Below, piece by piece: positions 8,751-16,938 of a DNA stretch of 34,667 bases. The stretch is from JAQIBY01 sp964527535. Its GTDB lineage: Bacteria > Bacteroidota > Bacteroidia > Bacteroidales > ML635J-15. How positions within the stretch are numbered: the first letter of the stretch is position 1; the number at the start of each line of letters is the position of its first letter. Position numbers and translations under genes: made by a program. The stretch covers positions 1 through 34,667 of the forward strand of contig CAZGPW010000062.1 in the NCBI GenBank assembly GCA_964527535.1, given 5' to 3'. The notes below the pieces were generated by a model. The model had not been told where the DNA came from and made no database searches. It saw only the letters and a program-made list of their open reading frames with translations.

Positions 8751-9800
8751 ATGAAATTATCACAATTTAAGTATGATTTACCCGAAGACCGAATAGCTTT
8801 ACATCCGGCAAAAAACAGGGACGAATCCAGATTAATGGTCTTGCACAGGAAATCCGGAAAAATTGAACACCGCACGTTTAAAGATGTAAAAGAATATTTT
8901 TCGGATAACGATGTCATGATATTCAATGACACAAAAGTCTTTCCTGCCCGCTTGCGTGGCAAAAAGGAAAAAACAAATGCAGACATTGAAGTGTTTTTGT
9001 TGAGGGAACTCAACAGAGAACAAAAACTATGGGACGTATTGGTTGACCCTGCCAGGAAAATTCGCATTGGAAATAAATTGTATTTCGGTGAAAACGAAAG
9101 CCTGCTTGCTGAAGTCATTGACAACACCACTTCAAGGGGACGGACGCTAAGGTTTCTTTATGACGGCTCTTATGAAGAATTTAAAACCACTTTGTACAAA
9201 CTAGGTGAAACGCCGCTTCCCAAGTTTATTCACCGTCCTGTTGAAGAAGAAGACAAGGAACGCTATCAAACTATTTTTGCCAGTAAAGAAGGTGCTGTAG
9301 CCGCTCCTACTGCCGGCATGCATTTTAGCCGTGAATTGCTAAAACGCCTTGAAATCATTGGTATCAATTTTGGTTTCATTACCTTACACGTTGGCCTTGG
9401 TAATTTCAGAAATGTGGAAGTAGAAGACCTGACAAAACATAAAATCGACAGTGAAGAAATATTCATCCCGCAGGAAACGGCTGACATGGTAAATAAAGCA
9501 AAAGAACACAAACGACAAATCTGCGCTGTTGGCACAACGGTTTTGCGCACGCTGGAAAGCAGTAAGTCCACCATGGGATTGCTCAAACCCTATAAAGGCT
9601 GGACAAACCTGTTCATCTTTCCCCCTTACGAAGTAAACGTACCAACAAGCATGATCACCAATTTTCATTTACCAAAATCTACCCTGTTGATGATGGTATG
9701 TGCTTTTGCAGGATATGATACTTTGATGCATGCATATAAAGTTGCCATTGAAGAAAATTACAGATTCGGAACCTACGGTGATGCTATGCTCATTATCTAA
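8751..9800 (+). CDS. queA: S-adenosylmethionine:tRNA ribosyltransferase-isomerase QueA
   Basis: QueA transfers and isomerises the ribosyl part of S-adenosylmethionine onto preQ1 in tRNA to give epoxyqueuosine, the penultimate step of queuosine synthesis. The 349-residue product starts with the family's YDLPEDRIALHPAKNRDESR-type N-terminus and has MIFNDTKVFPARLRGKK, then EGAVAAPTAGMHFS at about 180-193 and TLHVGLGNFRNV. It ends with FHLPKSTLLMMVCAFAG and a terminal RFGTYGDAMLI. Length is normal. It has its own short upstream gap without a recognisable TAnnTTTG box and lies 12 bases ahead of prfB, so the two are probably cotranscribed translation genes. Confidence 0.96.
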   Translation: MKLSQFKYDLPEDRIALHPAKNRDESRLMVLHRKSGKIEHRTFKDVKEYFSDNDVMIFNDTKVFPARLRGKKEKTNADIEVFLLRELNREQKLWDVLVDPARKIRIGNKLYFGENESLLAEVIDNTTSRGRTLRFLYDGSYEEFKTTLYKLGETPLPKFIHRPVEEEDKERYQTIFASKEGAVAAPTAGMHFSRELLKRLEIIGINFGFITLHVGLGNFRNVEVEDLTKHKIDSEEIFIPQETADMVNKAKEHKRQICAVGTTVLRTLESSKSTMGLLKPYKGWTNLFIFPPYEVNVPTSMITNFHLPKSTLLMMVCAFAGYDTLMHAYKVAIEENYRFGTYGDAMLII

Positions 9801-9812
9801 AATCTTATTCTT

Positions 9813-10905
9813 ATGATCACAAAAGAAGATTTCAAGCAGCTTCAGAAGCGAGCGGAAGCGCTAAGGGGGTATCTTTGACATCGACCACAGGCTTGATAAG
9901 ATCAAAACCCTGGAAAAAGAATCGCAATCACCTGACTTCTGGGACAATCCGGAAGAAGCCCAAAAATTGCTCAAACAAATCTCCTCGGAAAAAAACTGGG
10001 TCAATGCGTTTAATAAAGTAAAAACTAAACTCGGAGACCTGGAAGTGCTGCTGGATTTCGCTGAAGATGATGAAGCATCAGAAGAAGAAATTAATACTGC
10101 ACATGAGGACCTCCTGAATGCCCTTGAAAATCTGGAACTTAAAAACATGTTGCGCAACGAAGAAGATCGCATGGATGCAGTGATGACAATCAACGCAGGT
10201 GCAGGAGGAACAGAAAGCAACGACTGGGCTGATATGTTAATGAGAATGTACCTCCGCTGGGGTGAAAAAAACAATTATAAAATTAAACAAATTCACATGA
10301 GCGAAGGCGACCAGGTTGGTGTAAAATCCGTGACGCTGGAGTTTTCAGGAGAATTTGCCTTCGGATACCTCAAAAGCGAAAACGGGGTACACAGGCTTGT
10401 CAGGTTATCCCCTTTTGATTCCGCTCACAAAAGGCATACTTCCTTTGCTTCTGTATTTGTGTATCCCCTCATTGATGAAAACATTGATATTGAAATCAAT
10501 CCGGCCGACATAGAATGGGATACCTTTAGATGCAGTGGTGCAGGAGGACAAAGCGTAAATAAACTCGAAACCGGCGTGAGGCTAAAACATATGCCAACCG
10601 GCATTACCATTGAAAATACAGAAACACGTTCCCAGCATAAAAACAAAAACAATGCCCTCCGGTTATTAAAGTCACAATTATATCAAATAGAACTCCAAAA
10701 ACAACAGGCAGAAAAAGACAAACTTGAAGAAGGAAAAATGAAAATTGAATGGGGCTCACAAATCCGGTCATACGTTATGCATCCTTATAAAATGGTTAAA
10801 GACTTGCGAACAAATTACGAAACCGGAAATGTACAGGCCGTTATGGATGGTGAACTCAATCCTTTCATCAAAGCATTTCTGATGCAGTATGGCGGGTCTG
10901 TGTAA
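9813..10905 (+). CDS. prfB: Peptide chain release factor 2, expressed by programmed +1 frameshift
   Basis: RF2 ends translation at UGA and UAA. The gene opens at ATG 9813 and reads 21 codons to an in-frame TGA at 9876-9878. Skipping one base there joins a second frame that runs to 10905, giving about 363 residues, the normal RF2 length. The protein shows the stop-codon recognition tripeptide SPF at about 199-201 (RF1 would have PxT) and the peptidyl-tRNA hydrolysis motif GGQ at about 244-246 in CSGAGGQSVNKLE. The second frame alone has no sensible start, so an annotation beginning downstream (for example at 9967) would miss about 50 residues. It follows queA by 12 bases. RF2 level should regulate its own synthesis through the frameshift. 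Confidence 0.96.
9864..9879 (+). promoter_or_regulatory. prfB programmed +1 frameshift site (internal SD + CTT TGA C)
   Basis: AGGGGG at 9864-9869 is an internal Shine-Dalgarno sequence, followed after TAT by the slippery CTT, the UGA stop and a C. This is the classic AGGGGGTATCTTTGAC arrangement. When RF2 is scarce the ribosome pauses at UGA and the CUU-decoding tRNA slips forward by one base to UUU. Confidence 0.96.
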
Positions 10906-11072
10906 AATTCAAACTCATCCCGATATGCGTTCAATCCCTTCTATCGCCGGGCAAGTTTAATAGGGTATCAAATAATTGTTTTGAAAACATAACTTTTTTT
11001 GCTAATTTAAACTTTCCCATTAAATTCGTGGTAGAATCAAGAAAAGAATTAATAGAAGTCCCCTTAAGGCTT

Positions 11073-11705
11073 ATGTTGTGTCCCCTGTGCGATTCCAAGT
11101 TGAAAGAAAAAACAGATGCGGAATTTTTTAAATGCTCCACATGCGGAGCTTATGTAAAAGACAAGGCCTTTCACATCACGCCGGATAATGAAAAATCAAG
11201 GTATGAAGAACATAACAACGATGTAAACGATGTCCATTATCAAAATTTCACCTCTCCTGTCACAAATATTATATTGGAGCATTTTACCCCGGAACATAAA
11301 GGCTTAGACTACGGTTGCGGAACAGGGCCGGTAATTGCCAAAATGCTAAAAGATAAATCTTATCAAATTAATCTGTACGATCCCTTTTTCTTCCCGGATA
11401 AAGATTATTTGAATCATCAGTACGATTTTATTTACAGTTGTGAAGTTTTTGAACATTTTCACAATCCAAAACAAGAAATACAGAAACTAAAGCGTTTGCT
11501 AAAGCCAAACGGATGGTTGATCATCATGACCCTTCTTTACCATGACAAGATTGATTTCATTAATTGGTCTTACCGGAAAGATTCGACACACATCTTTATT
11601 TATACCAAAAAAACATTGCATTACATAGCGGAAAAATTCAACTTTTCGATTGAAATTTATGATGACAGGTTAGTGAAGTTTATAAAACGGCCTGTGGTAA
11701 AATGA
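11073..11705 (+). CDS. Class I SAM-dependent methyltransferase with N-terminal zinc ribbon
   Basis: The product of about 210 residues begins with a probable zinc ribbon (CPLCDSK then, about 17 residues on, CSTCGAYVKD: two CxxC pairs). A Rossmann-type methyltransferase follows. GLDYGCGTGPVIAKML is the SAM-binding motif I, and YDFIYSCEVFEHFHNP is the motif IV region typical of the Methyltransf_23 group. KPNGWLIIMT is the following strand. The ATG at 11073 places the ribbon at the start; an upstream GTG at 11028 would add 15 residues and cannot be excluded. The substrate is unknown; ribbon-plus-methyltransferase proteins include rRNA methyltransferases and enzymes of small-molecule pathways. It stands alone, convergent with the VOC gene. 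Confidence 0.75.
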   Translation: MLCPLCDSKLKEKTDAEFFKCSTCGAYVKDKAFHITPDNEKSRYEEHNNDVNDVHYQNFTSPVTNIILEHFTPEHKGLDYGCGTGPVIAKMLKDKSYQINLYDPFFFPDKDYLNHQYDFIYSCEVFEHFHNPKQEIQKLKRLLKPNGWLIIMTLLYHDKIDFINWSYRKDSTHIFIYTKKTLHYIAEKFNFSIEIYDDRLVKFIKRPVVK

Positions 11706-11782
11706 ATCCTAAACCTGACAAAAAAACAGGTTCTACTGCCACATTACACATCGAGCGCAATAAAATTTATGGCATTACAAGC

Positions 11783-12841
11783 TTACACTTTTCTCACTTT
11801 ATTGATGCCCATTGCTTTGAGCAAATAATGTGGCAGCGGCTTTTTGGGATCACGTTTTTGAAGGTTGATGTACCATCCAAGCTTTTTCATTACAGGCACT
11901 TTATGCGTTTCAACAAATTCAATGAGTGTGCCTTCGGGCGCCTGAATGTATGAAAAATGGCCTGCAGCTTCGCCCATATCAAAGCTCTCAGAGCTGTCAA
12001 CGGTAAATGGGAAGCCTTTATCCTTTACCTCCTGTCTTAAAATGTTCATACCGTTGATATCGTAACAAATATGGATAAACCCTGGGTCTCCCCACATGCG
12101 GTCCTTAAAAATCCCTTTGGGTTTCCGTGATCTGACTTTAATTAGTTCTATTTCGGAAGGCCCGAGCAGTGGCGCAAAGGCCCCTTTACGGGGTTTGCTG
12201 TGCCTGAGCAGCACACGTCTGATTTCTTCTTTTCCGCCGGGGGTGTCACGCAGATCGTTAAAGGCGCCTTTACGGTTATACACAATATCATCATAACCCA
12301 GGATGTCGTGATAAATTTTCATGGATTCCTGGATACTTGTGACCCCGATACACGCTCCAAAAACGCCCCCATTGCTATGTTTGGTCAAAAAATGTTCAGG
12401 GGTTTCAACAAATTCAAACAGGTTGTCATACAAGTCATGCACAAAAAAGTGCTTTTGTCCGGCGGGATTATGCGTAATTTCACCTAAGAGGTTGAGTTTT
12501 TTGGCTTTCATATCGCCGTATGCCTTTTCAATGTTACGGCATTTCATTTTCACTGCACTAATTCCCAAATCTCCAAGTAACACAGGATCTTTTGGCATTT
12601 CAGGTGTTTTTTCGGTATGTTGCCATACTTCAAAACCACCGCCACCTTCCATGTTAATTGCAAGGGCTGCATGGCGTTCCCGGGTTTTCCCGCCGGTATA
12701 GGGCAACATAAATTCCGCTACGGCTTTTTCTTCAAACACTTTGATGTTCATGTTAAAGTTTTTGATGTACCAGTTCCAGGCTTCCCTGATGTCAGGAACA
12801 CCAATACCAACTTGTTGAATTCCGCTGATGATTTTCGACAT
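11783..12841 (-). CDS. Two-domain VOC (glyoxalase/dioxygenase superfamily) protein
   Basis: The 352-residue product has two vicinal-oxygen-chelate halves, about 5-150 and 160-320. The first begins with QQVGIGVPDIREAWNWYI and closes with LFEFVE; the second begins with GACIGVTSI and closes with GTLIEFVE. In the superfamily each half gives strands that cup a divalent metal. The usual first-strand histidine is Gln in half one and is absent in half two, although FIHICYD and both LFEF/LIEF glutamates remain, so any metal site is incomplete or arranged differently. The length resembles 4-hydroxyphenylpyruvate dioxygenase, but the sequence does not show that enzyme's motifs. It starts 2 bases after the SDR gene's stop, so the two are probably coexpressed and may act on one substrate. 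Confidence 0.75.
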   Translation of the reverse strand: MSKIISGIQQVGIGVPDIREAWNWYIKNFNMNIKVFEEKAVAEFMLPYTGGKTRERHAALAINMEGGGGFEVWQHTEKTPEMPKDPVLLGDLGISAVKMKCRNIEKAYGDMKAKKLNLLGEITHNPAGQKHFFVHDLYDNLFEFVETPEHFLTKHSNGGVFGACIGVTSIQESMKIYHDILGYDDIVYNRKGAFNDLRDTPGGKEEIRRVLLRHSKPRKGAFAPLLGPSEIELIKVRSRKPKGIFKDRMWGDPGFIHICYDINGMNILRQEVKDKGFPFTVDSSESFDMGEAAGHFSYIQAPEGTLIEFVETHKVPVMKKLGWYINLQKRDPKKPLPHYLLKAMGINKVRKV

Positions 12842-12843
12842 AA

Positions 12844-13629
12844 CTATCTGGGATTTATTTTATTAGCAAATTTATAAAAAATAAAGGGAGTGTATTTCCG
12901 GAAATAGACCATCAACAATTCTTTTTTTCCAATAAGAACATCTTTTTTCCCTTTTTCAATGGCTTTTCGCATTTTTTTGGCGCATGCAGCAGCAGGCATC
13001 CCATTTGATTGCCCCGGGTCCATTTGTTCGTGTTTTTCACCCTTTTCATTGATGGCAGACATTGAAATCGGAGTATTAATGCGTCCGGGACACATAATGG
13101 TCACAGAAAGGCCGTCTTTAAAATGTTCCAGTCTGAGCGATTCATAAAAACCATGCAGAGCAAATTTGGAAGCGGCATAAGCAGACCGCTGGTGAAAACC
13201 AAACCGTCCTGAAATACTGGATGTAACACCAATTCCGGGGCTTTCTGTTTTCAACATTGCATGCAATAACTTTTTTGTCAGGAGAATACTGCCAAAATAA
13301 TTTATTTCCATGATTTTTCTGTCAATGTCAATGCTGGTATTGATGGCTTTCCCACGCTGAGAAATCCCGTTAACCAGAACAAGCCGGTCAATGGTTTCAT
13401 ATTTTTTGAGGATTTGGTCTGCTGATCTCTCAATTTCAGCCGGGATTTCCATATTAAAACAAAAAGTGTCAACGGTATCAGCCGTTTTCTGACACAACTC
13501 AGCCGTAGCGGAAAGTTTTTCTTTATGCAAATCACATAAAATCAAATGAGTTTCCCCTTTTGCATACTCAAGTGAGAGAGCATGTCCAATACCTCCGCCG
13601 GCTCCGGTTATGACAACAGTTAAACCCAT
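12844..13629 (-). CDS. Short-chain dehydrogenase/reductase (SDR), classical type
   Basis: The 261-residue product begins MGLTVVITGAGGGIGHAL, with the TGxxxGIG cofactor motif at about residues 8-14. It has Asn in NGIS, the catalytic Ser in VTSSISGR and the catalytic pair in YAASK (Tyr and Lys). It ends with a hydrophobic, basic segment (VYFRKYTPFIFYKFANK), which suggests membrane association like SDR7/DhRS-type acyl or retinol-like dehydrogenases. Substrate unknown. An upstream start would add 10 residues, but the ATG at 13629 directly before the cofactor motif is preferred, and a -7 element lies just ahead. The stop is 2 bases before the VOC gene. Confidence 0.85.
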   Translation of the reverse strand: MGLTVVITGAGGGIGHALSLEYAKGETHLILCDLHKEKLSATAELCQKTADTVDTFCFNMEIPAEIERSADQILKKYETIDRLVLVNGISQRGKAINTSIDIDRKIMEINYFGSILLTKKLLHAMLKTESPGIGVTSSISGRFGFHQRSAYAASKFALHGFYESLRLEHFKDGLSVTIMCPGRINTPISMSAINEKGEKHEQMDPGQSNGMPAAACAKKMRKAIEKGKKDVLIGKKELLMVYFRKYTPFIFYKFANKINPR

Positions 13630-13638
13630 AATAGTTTG

Positions 13639-13646
13639 CAAACATA
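13639..13646 (-). promoter_or_regulatory. Bacteroidota-type -7 element (TATGTTTG) for the SDR-VOC operon
   Basis: On the minus strand TATGTTTG fits TAnnTTTG and ends about 10 bases before the ATG at 13629, implying an almost leaderless message. This position also supports the shorter start of the SDR gene. No clear -33 TTG is seen. Confidence 0.4.
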
Positions 13647-13715
13647 CCAAAATTCTCATTCATAGCCACATCCCCACCTGACAAAGCCTTTAAATACGTA
13701 TTTTTACTGACAATG

Positions 13716-13747
13716 AAAAAACCTTTCCGTCCCCGGAAAGGTTTTTT
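13716..13747 (-). terminator. Rho-independent terminator after secG (may work both ways)
   Basis: A perfect 13-bp stem, A6-CCTTTCC at 13716-13728 with GGAAAGG-T6 at 13735-13747, encloses a GTCCCC loop. Each strand ends in six T. It lies 27 bases past the secG stop. The other side faces the upstream region of the SDR gene, so it insulates the two operons. Confidence 0.9.
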
Positions 13748-13773
13748 ATTTTTTACAATGTTCTTTTTCTTAA

Positions 13774-14100
13774 TTAATTTCCGGGAACCGGTAATTCTTC
13801 TTCTGATGGTGTGCCCTGCTGTTCACTTTGTTCTGTTTGCTGGACATTTTGTTGTTCCTGTTCCTTTTCTTTGGGTTGCCTTGGGATGGCAAAACTTGCA
13901 AATAAGCTCAACACGAGAAGTGCAATAGCAAGCCCCCATGTTGCTTTTTCAAGAAAATCGGTTGTTTTTCTTACACCCATCACCTGGTTTCCCTGGCCAA
14001 AAGCAGAAGACAACCCACCACCTTTGGGATTTTGTACCAATACAATAAGAATCAACAGCACACACACTATCATTAATAAAACTGTTAAAAATACGTACAT
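13774..14100 (-). CDS. secG: Preprotein translocase subunit SecG
   Basis: SecG is the small third subunit of the SecYEG channel and eases preprotein export. The 108-residue product has a first membrane helix at about 3-22, then the strongly conserved VQNPKGGGLSSAFG segment and a GVRKTTDFLEKATW amphipathic part. A second helix follows at about 51-70 and a Gln/Glu-rich tail. This is the standard SecG layout. It is the last gene of the run sigma-54 activator-lptE-TPR-secG, starting 2 bases after the TPR gene, and is followed by a strong terminator. Confidence 0.95.
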   Translation of the reverse strand: MYVFLTVLLMIVCVLLILIVLVQNPKGGGLSSAFGQGNQVMGVRKTTDFLEKATWGLAIALLVLSLFASFAIPRQPKEKEQEQQNVQQTEQSEQQGTPSEEELPVPGN

Positions 14101-14102
14101 CG

Positions 14103-15086
14103 TTAATTGTCTTTAGATAATAAACGTTTTATTTTTTCAATTTGAGTTGCAAAGTAAACACTTTTTTGTGGATATTTCAAACTTAATTTTTTGTAAGCAT
14201 GCAAAGCTTTTTCATAATGCCCCTGCCTGACATATATTTTGGCCAGGGTTTCTGTCATCAACTCCTGAGAGTCATCGAAAACAGGTGTATCATATAGGTT
14301 ATCTGACGTACTATCATCTGGTTTCAAATTATCATAACTTTTCTCCGATTTTATGAATTTATCCAGCAATTCCTGTTTTTTTGTTTTTGCAGTGGTTTTA
14401 TTTTGCATGGTTTGAAGCCGTTCTTGTTCTGCCTCCTGCCTATACTGCAATTCTTCCATGCTATATGTTTGTTCAGAAACAGTGTCAAGCGGATTAAATG
14501 AAAAAAATTCATCCGATGAAATGGCATTGTTTTCCTCTTCGTTTGTTGTGTCCTCAGGTTGATTTATTTTTTTTTTTAGTTCTTCAAGACGTTTTTGAAG
14601 GACATCACTCAGATCAGTTTCGGATGGGTTTTTATTTTCTTTTTCTCCCTCCGGCGGTGTTTTTTTTGATTTGGTTTCCGGCGGCTTTTCCGTGGTTTCA
14701 TTTGTGCTTTTCTCAGGCGATTTTTGCTTTTCTTTCACAGCATCTTTTTTCCCTTCAGGCATTTCCTTTTTGATTTGGGTGGCTTCCGGTTTTTCTGTGC
14801 GGGATATGTTCTCCTGTTGGGGCTTTGTCTTTTTATCTTGTTTTTTGACGGAAAAATCATTCATGATGATCTGAAAGAGCCGGCTGCGGTCCGGGGCATA
14901 AGTGGCAGCAAGCTTTAATTTGTTTTCGAAGCGATGATCGTCAATGTTTTTCAGGTTTTTTGCAAGCAACATCCAGGCCGTTTGAAAATACGGAAATTCT
15001 TTTGTGAGCTCATTGATTTTACCCAGGCTTTTATCGTCCAGTTTGCTCTGGTCTTTCAGGTATGTATTCAATACATTTTTTTCCAT
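14103..15086 (-). CDS. TPR-containing protein of the lptE-secG cluster (unknown function)
   Basis: The 327-residue product has no signal peptide. Residues about 1-85 form a helical domain (LTKEFPYFQTAWMLLAKNL resembles a TPR-like helix pair). A highly charged, Lys/Glu/Pro/Thr-rich and probably disordered region follows at about 95-240, then a C-terminal TPR at about 275-325 (AKIYVRQGHYEKALHAYKKL). This architecture is regularly found between lptE and secG in Bacteroidota but has no assigned function. The ATG at 15086 lies 2 bases after the lptE stop; in-frame TTG and GTG codons further upstream would overlap lptE and are less likely. A role in envelope biogenesis is inferred from context only. 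Confidence 0.8.
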   Translation of the reverse strand: MEKNVLNTYLKDQSKLDDKSLGKINELTKEFPYFQTAWMLLAKNLKNIDDHRFENKLKLAATYAPDRSRLFQIIMNDFSVKKQDKKTKPQQENISRTEKPEATQIKKEMPEGKKDAVKEKQKSPEKSTNETTEKPPETKSKKTPPEGEKENKNPSETDLSDVLQKRLEELKKKINQPEDTTNEEENNAISSDEFFSFNPLDTVSEQTYSMEELQYRQEAEQERLQTMQNKTTAKTKKQELLDKFIKSEKSYDNLKPDDSTSDNLYDTPVFDDSQELMTETLAKIYVRQGHYEKALHAYKKLSLKYPQKSVYFATQIEKIKRLLSKDN

Positions 15087-15088
15087 AA

Positions 15089-15607
15089 TCACCAATTTAC
15101 CACGGCTTTATTAAAAATACTTTCGGTCAGTTTATCAACAATTTCTTCGATGAGTTCGGTTTCAACCGAAGAAAGGCTTTTGGAACTCGAATACTCGGCA
15201 AATTCGGAAAAAGATTGTTCAAAATTTTGTGTCTCATCCGTTCTGTTTACAAATTTTATTTTTACCGTTATAGTCAATCGGTTCAGGGCTGCCGTTTCAT
15301 TTCCCTGGTAGGCCTGGGGTGTAATTTTATACCCCGTAATTTCGCCTTCAAATTCCATATCGGGCATACCATTTACCAGGTTTAAGCTGGTTTGTTGTAC
15401 AAACCTGTCTTTCAACGCTTCCGTAAAGGTGCTGCTTAATATTGGTTGCACCACCGGAGCCCGGTTGGGAAAATGTGTTACCCTGATGGTTTTTGCTTCC
15501 CCAATGCTTGCTCCGGTAAAAGAATATCCTCCTGAAGCGCATCCGGCAAAAAACAGAACCACCATGGTACTAATAAGGCATACGATATTTGACTTAAAAA
15601 GTTTCAT
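15089..15607 (-). CDS. lptE: LPS-assembly lipoprotein LptE family
   Basis: LptE plugs the LptD barrel that inserts lipopolysaccharide into the outer membrane. The 172-residue product has a lipoprotein signal peptide ending FFAGC with Cys at position 23. The GYSFTGASI segment and the VTHFPNRAPVVQPILSSTF and ALKDRFVQQT stretches are typical of Bacteroidota LptE homologues. The ATG at 15607 overlaps the stop of the upstream regulator by one base (TGATG), so the genes are translationally coupled. The name rests on sequence pattern and on the conserved cluster with secG. Confidence 0.85.
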   Translation of the reverse strand: MKLFKSNIVCLISTMVVLFFAGCASGGYSFTGASIGEAKTIRVTHFPNRAPVVQPILSSTFTEALKDRFVQQTSLNLVNGMPDMEFEGEITGYKITPQAYQGNETAALNRLTITVKIKFVNRTDETQNFEQSFSEFAEYSSSKSLSSVETELIEEIVDKLTESIFNKAVVNW

Positions 15608-16845
15608 CAAGCTTCGATGTTGTATTCTTTTATTTTTCTGTAAAGTGTCCGCTCACTGATTCCCAGCTCTTTAGCTGCCATTTTTCTTTTCCCGCGGTGT
15701 TTATCGAGGGCTTTTTCAATGAATTTCTTTTCCATTTCAGCCAGGCTCAGGTCTTCGTCTATAAACTCCTCGGTATCTTCAATGTTGGTTTCGTCTTTAA
15801 AAGATTTCTCCGGTTTATTGTTCTGTTCCGGTTTGTTGATGTGATATACTTCATCTTCATTGTAGAGCTTATTGAGAATCCCGGAATTGTTTTCTTCTGT
15901 TCGGCGAATGGTATCCGGATTATCGCGCATCAATTCATGGACAATTTTTTTCAGGTCATTCATATCGCTTTTCATATCAAACAAAATCTGATAAAGAATC
16001 TCTCTTTCAGAATTGAAATCTTTTTGTTCTTTTGGCTGAATCCGTGCCGGCAACCTTGATTTATCAATTTCAGGGATATATTTTCTTAGGCTATCTGCTG
16101 TGACAAGCCTGTCTTGTTCTATAATCGACATTTGCTCGGTAATGTTTTTCAATTGCCTGACGTTTCCCGGCCATCTGTATTTTAAGAGCAATTCGCGGGC
16201 TTCCGGTGTTAATTTCAATGCAGGCATTTTGTATTTTTCAGCAAAATCGACCGAAAATTTCCTGAACAGCAGGTATATATCGTCCTGGCGATTTCTCAGG
16301 GGGGGTATATATATGGGCACCGTATTGAGCCGGTAATACAGGTCTTCTCTGAATTTGTTTTTTTCAATGGCTTCCAATAAATCGATATTGGTTGCAGCAA
16401 CCATCCTCACATCTGTTTTATGCACTTTGGATGACCCCACACGAATAAACTCCCCTGATTCCAGCACCCTGAGCAGGCGTACCTGTGTTGACAATGGCAA
16501 TTCCGATACTTCATCCAGAAAAATGGTTCCTTTGTCTGCTACTTCAAAATAGCCTTTCCTGCTGTCTGTAGCGCCTGTAAAAGCGCCTTTTTCGTGGCCA
16601 AACAACTCGCTGTCAATTGTCCCTTCCGGAATCGCACCACAGTTTACTGCTATGAAAGCCCCGTGTTTGCGGTGGCTAAACTGATGAATTATTTTGGGTA
16701 TATTTTCTTTTCCAACGCCGCTTTCACCACTTATCAGGACAGATAAATCTGTAGATGCTACCTGTGTAGCAAGGTCAATGGCACGATTCAGTTCGCTTGA
16801 ATTACCAATGATCCCAAAGCGTTGTTTTACTGCTTGTAAATTCAT
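15607..16845 (-). CDS. Sigma-54-dependent Fis-family transcriptional activator
   Basis: The 412-residue protein is an AAA+ activator of sigma-54 RNA polymerase without an N-terminal receiver domain, so its activity is not set by direct phosphorelay on the protein itself. Visible motifs are Walker A GESGVGKE at 40-47 (GETGxGK in most relatives), the sigma-54 contact loop GAFTGA at 87-92, Walker B GTIFLDE at 106-112 and the arginine-finger region near RLNTVP. A linker of about 120 residues rich in charged residues follows. The C-terminal Fis-type helix-turn-helix lies at about 370-410 (GKRKMAAKELGISERTLYRKI). It heads the lptE-TPR-secG operon and has a candidate sigma-54 promoter upstream, so autoregulation is likely. 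Confidence 0.93.
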   Translation of the reverse strand: MNLQAVKQRFGIIGNSSELNRAIDLATQVASTDLSVLISGESGVGKENIPKIIHQFSHRKHGAFIAVNCGAIPEGTIDSELFGHEKGAFTGATDSRKGYFEVADKGTIFLDEVSELPLSTQVRLLRVLESGEFIRVGSSKVHKTDVRMVAATNIDLLEAIEKNKFREDLYYRLNTVPIYIPPLRNRQDDIYLLFRKFSVDFAEKYKMPALKLTPEARELLLKYRWPGNVRQLKNITEQMSIIEQDRLVTADSLRKYIPEIDKSRLPARIQPKEQKDFNSEREILYQILFDMKSDMNDLKKIVHELMRDNPDTIRRTEENNSGILNKLYNEDEVYHINKPEQNNKPEKSFKDETNIEDTEEFIDEDLSLAEMEKKFIEKALDKHRGKRKMAAKELGISERTLYRKIKEYNIEA

Positions 16846-16888
16846 GCTAAAAATTTCCTCAAAATTAATAAAAAAACCAATTCATCAA

Positions 16889-16920
16889 CCAAAATGGCAG
16901 GGGTTTCGCCAATATGACAG
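16889..16920 (-). promoter_or_regulatory. Candidate sigma-54 (-24/-12) promoter with 12-bp direct repeat
   Basis: On the minus strand, TTGGCG (complement of 16907-16912) and CTGCC lie with exactly ten bases between the invariant GG and GC, the TGGCAC-N5-TTGC geometry. The site is about 50 bases before the activator's ATG. On the + strand CCAAAATGGCAG (16889-16900) and CCAATATGACAG (16909-16920) form a 10/12 direct repeat at 20-bp spacing, two helical turns, overlapping the promoter. Confidence 0.55.
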
Positions 16921-16938
16921 TTAAAGATATAAAAATGT

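Noticed and set aside
9967..10905. A shorter RF2 gene beginning at TTG 9967
   Set aside because: RF2 motifs and length require the upstream 50 codons, and the frameshift cassette at 9864-9879 explains the break.
11028..11072. GTG start for the methyltransferase
   Set aside because: GTG starts are uncommon here and the added 15 residues precede the zinc ribbon without adding a recognised feature; kept only as an alternative.
11712..11732. Small hairpin AACCTG/CAGGTT between the methyltransferase and VOC genes as a terminator
   Set aside because: The stem is only 6 bp and neither side is followed by a T-run.
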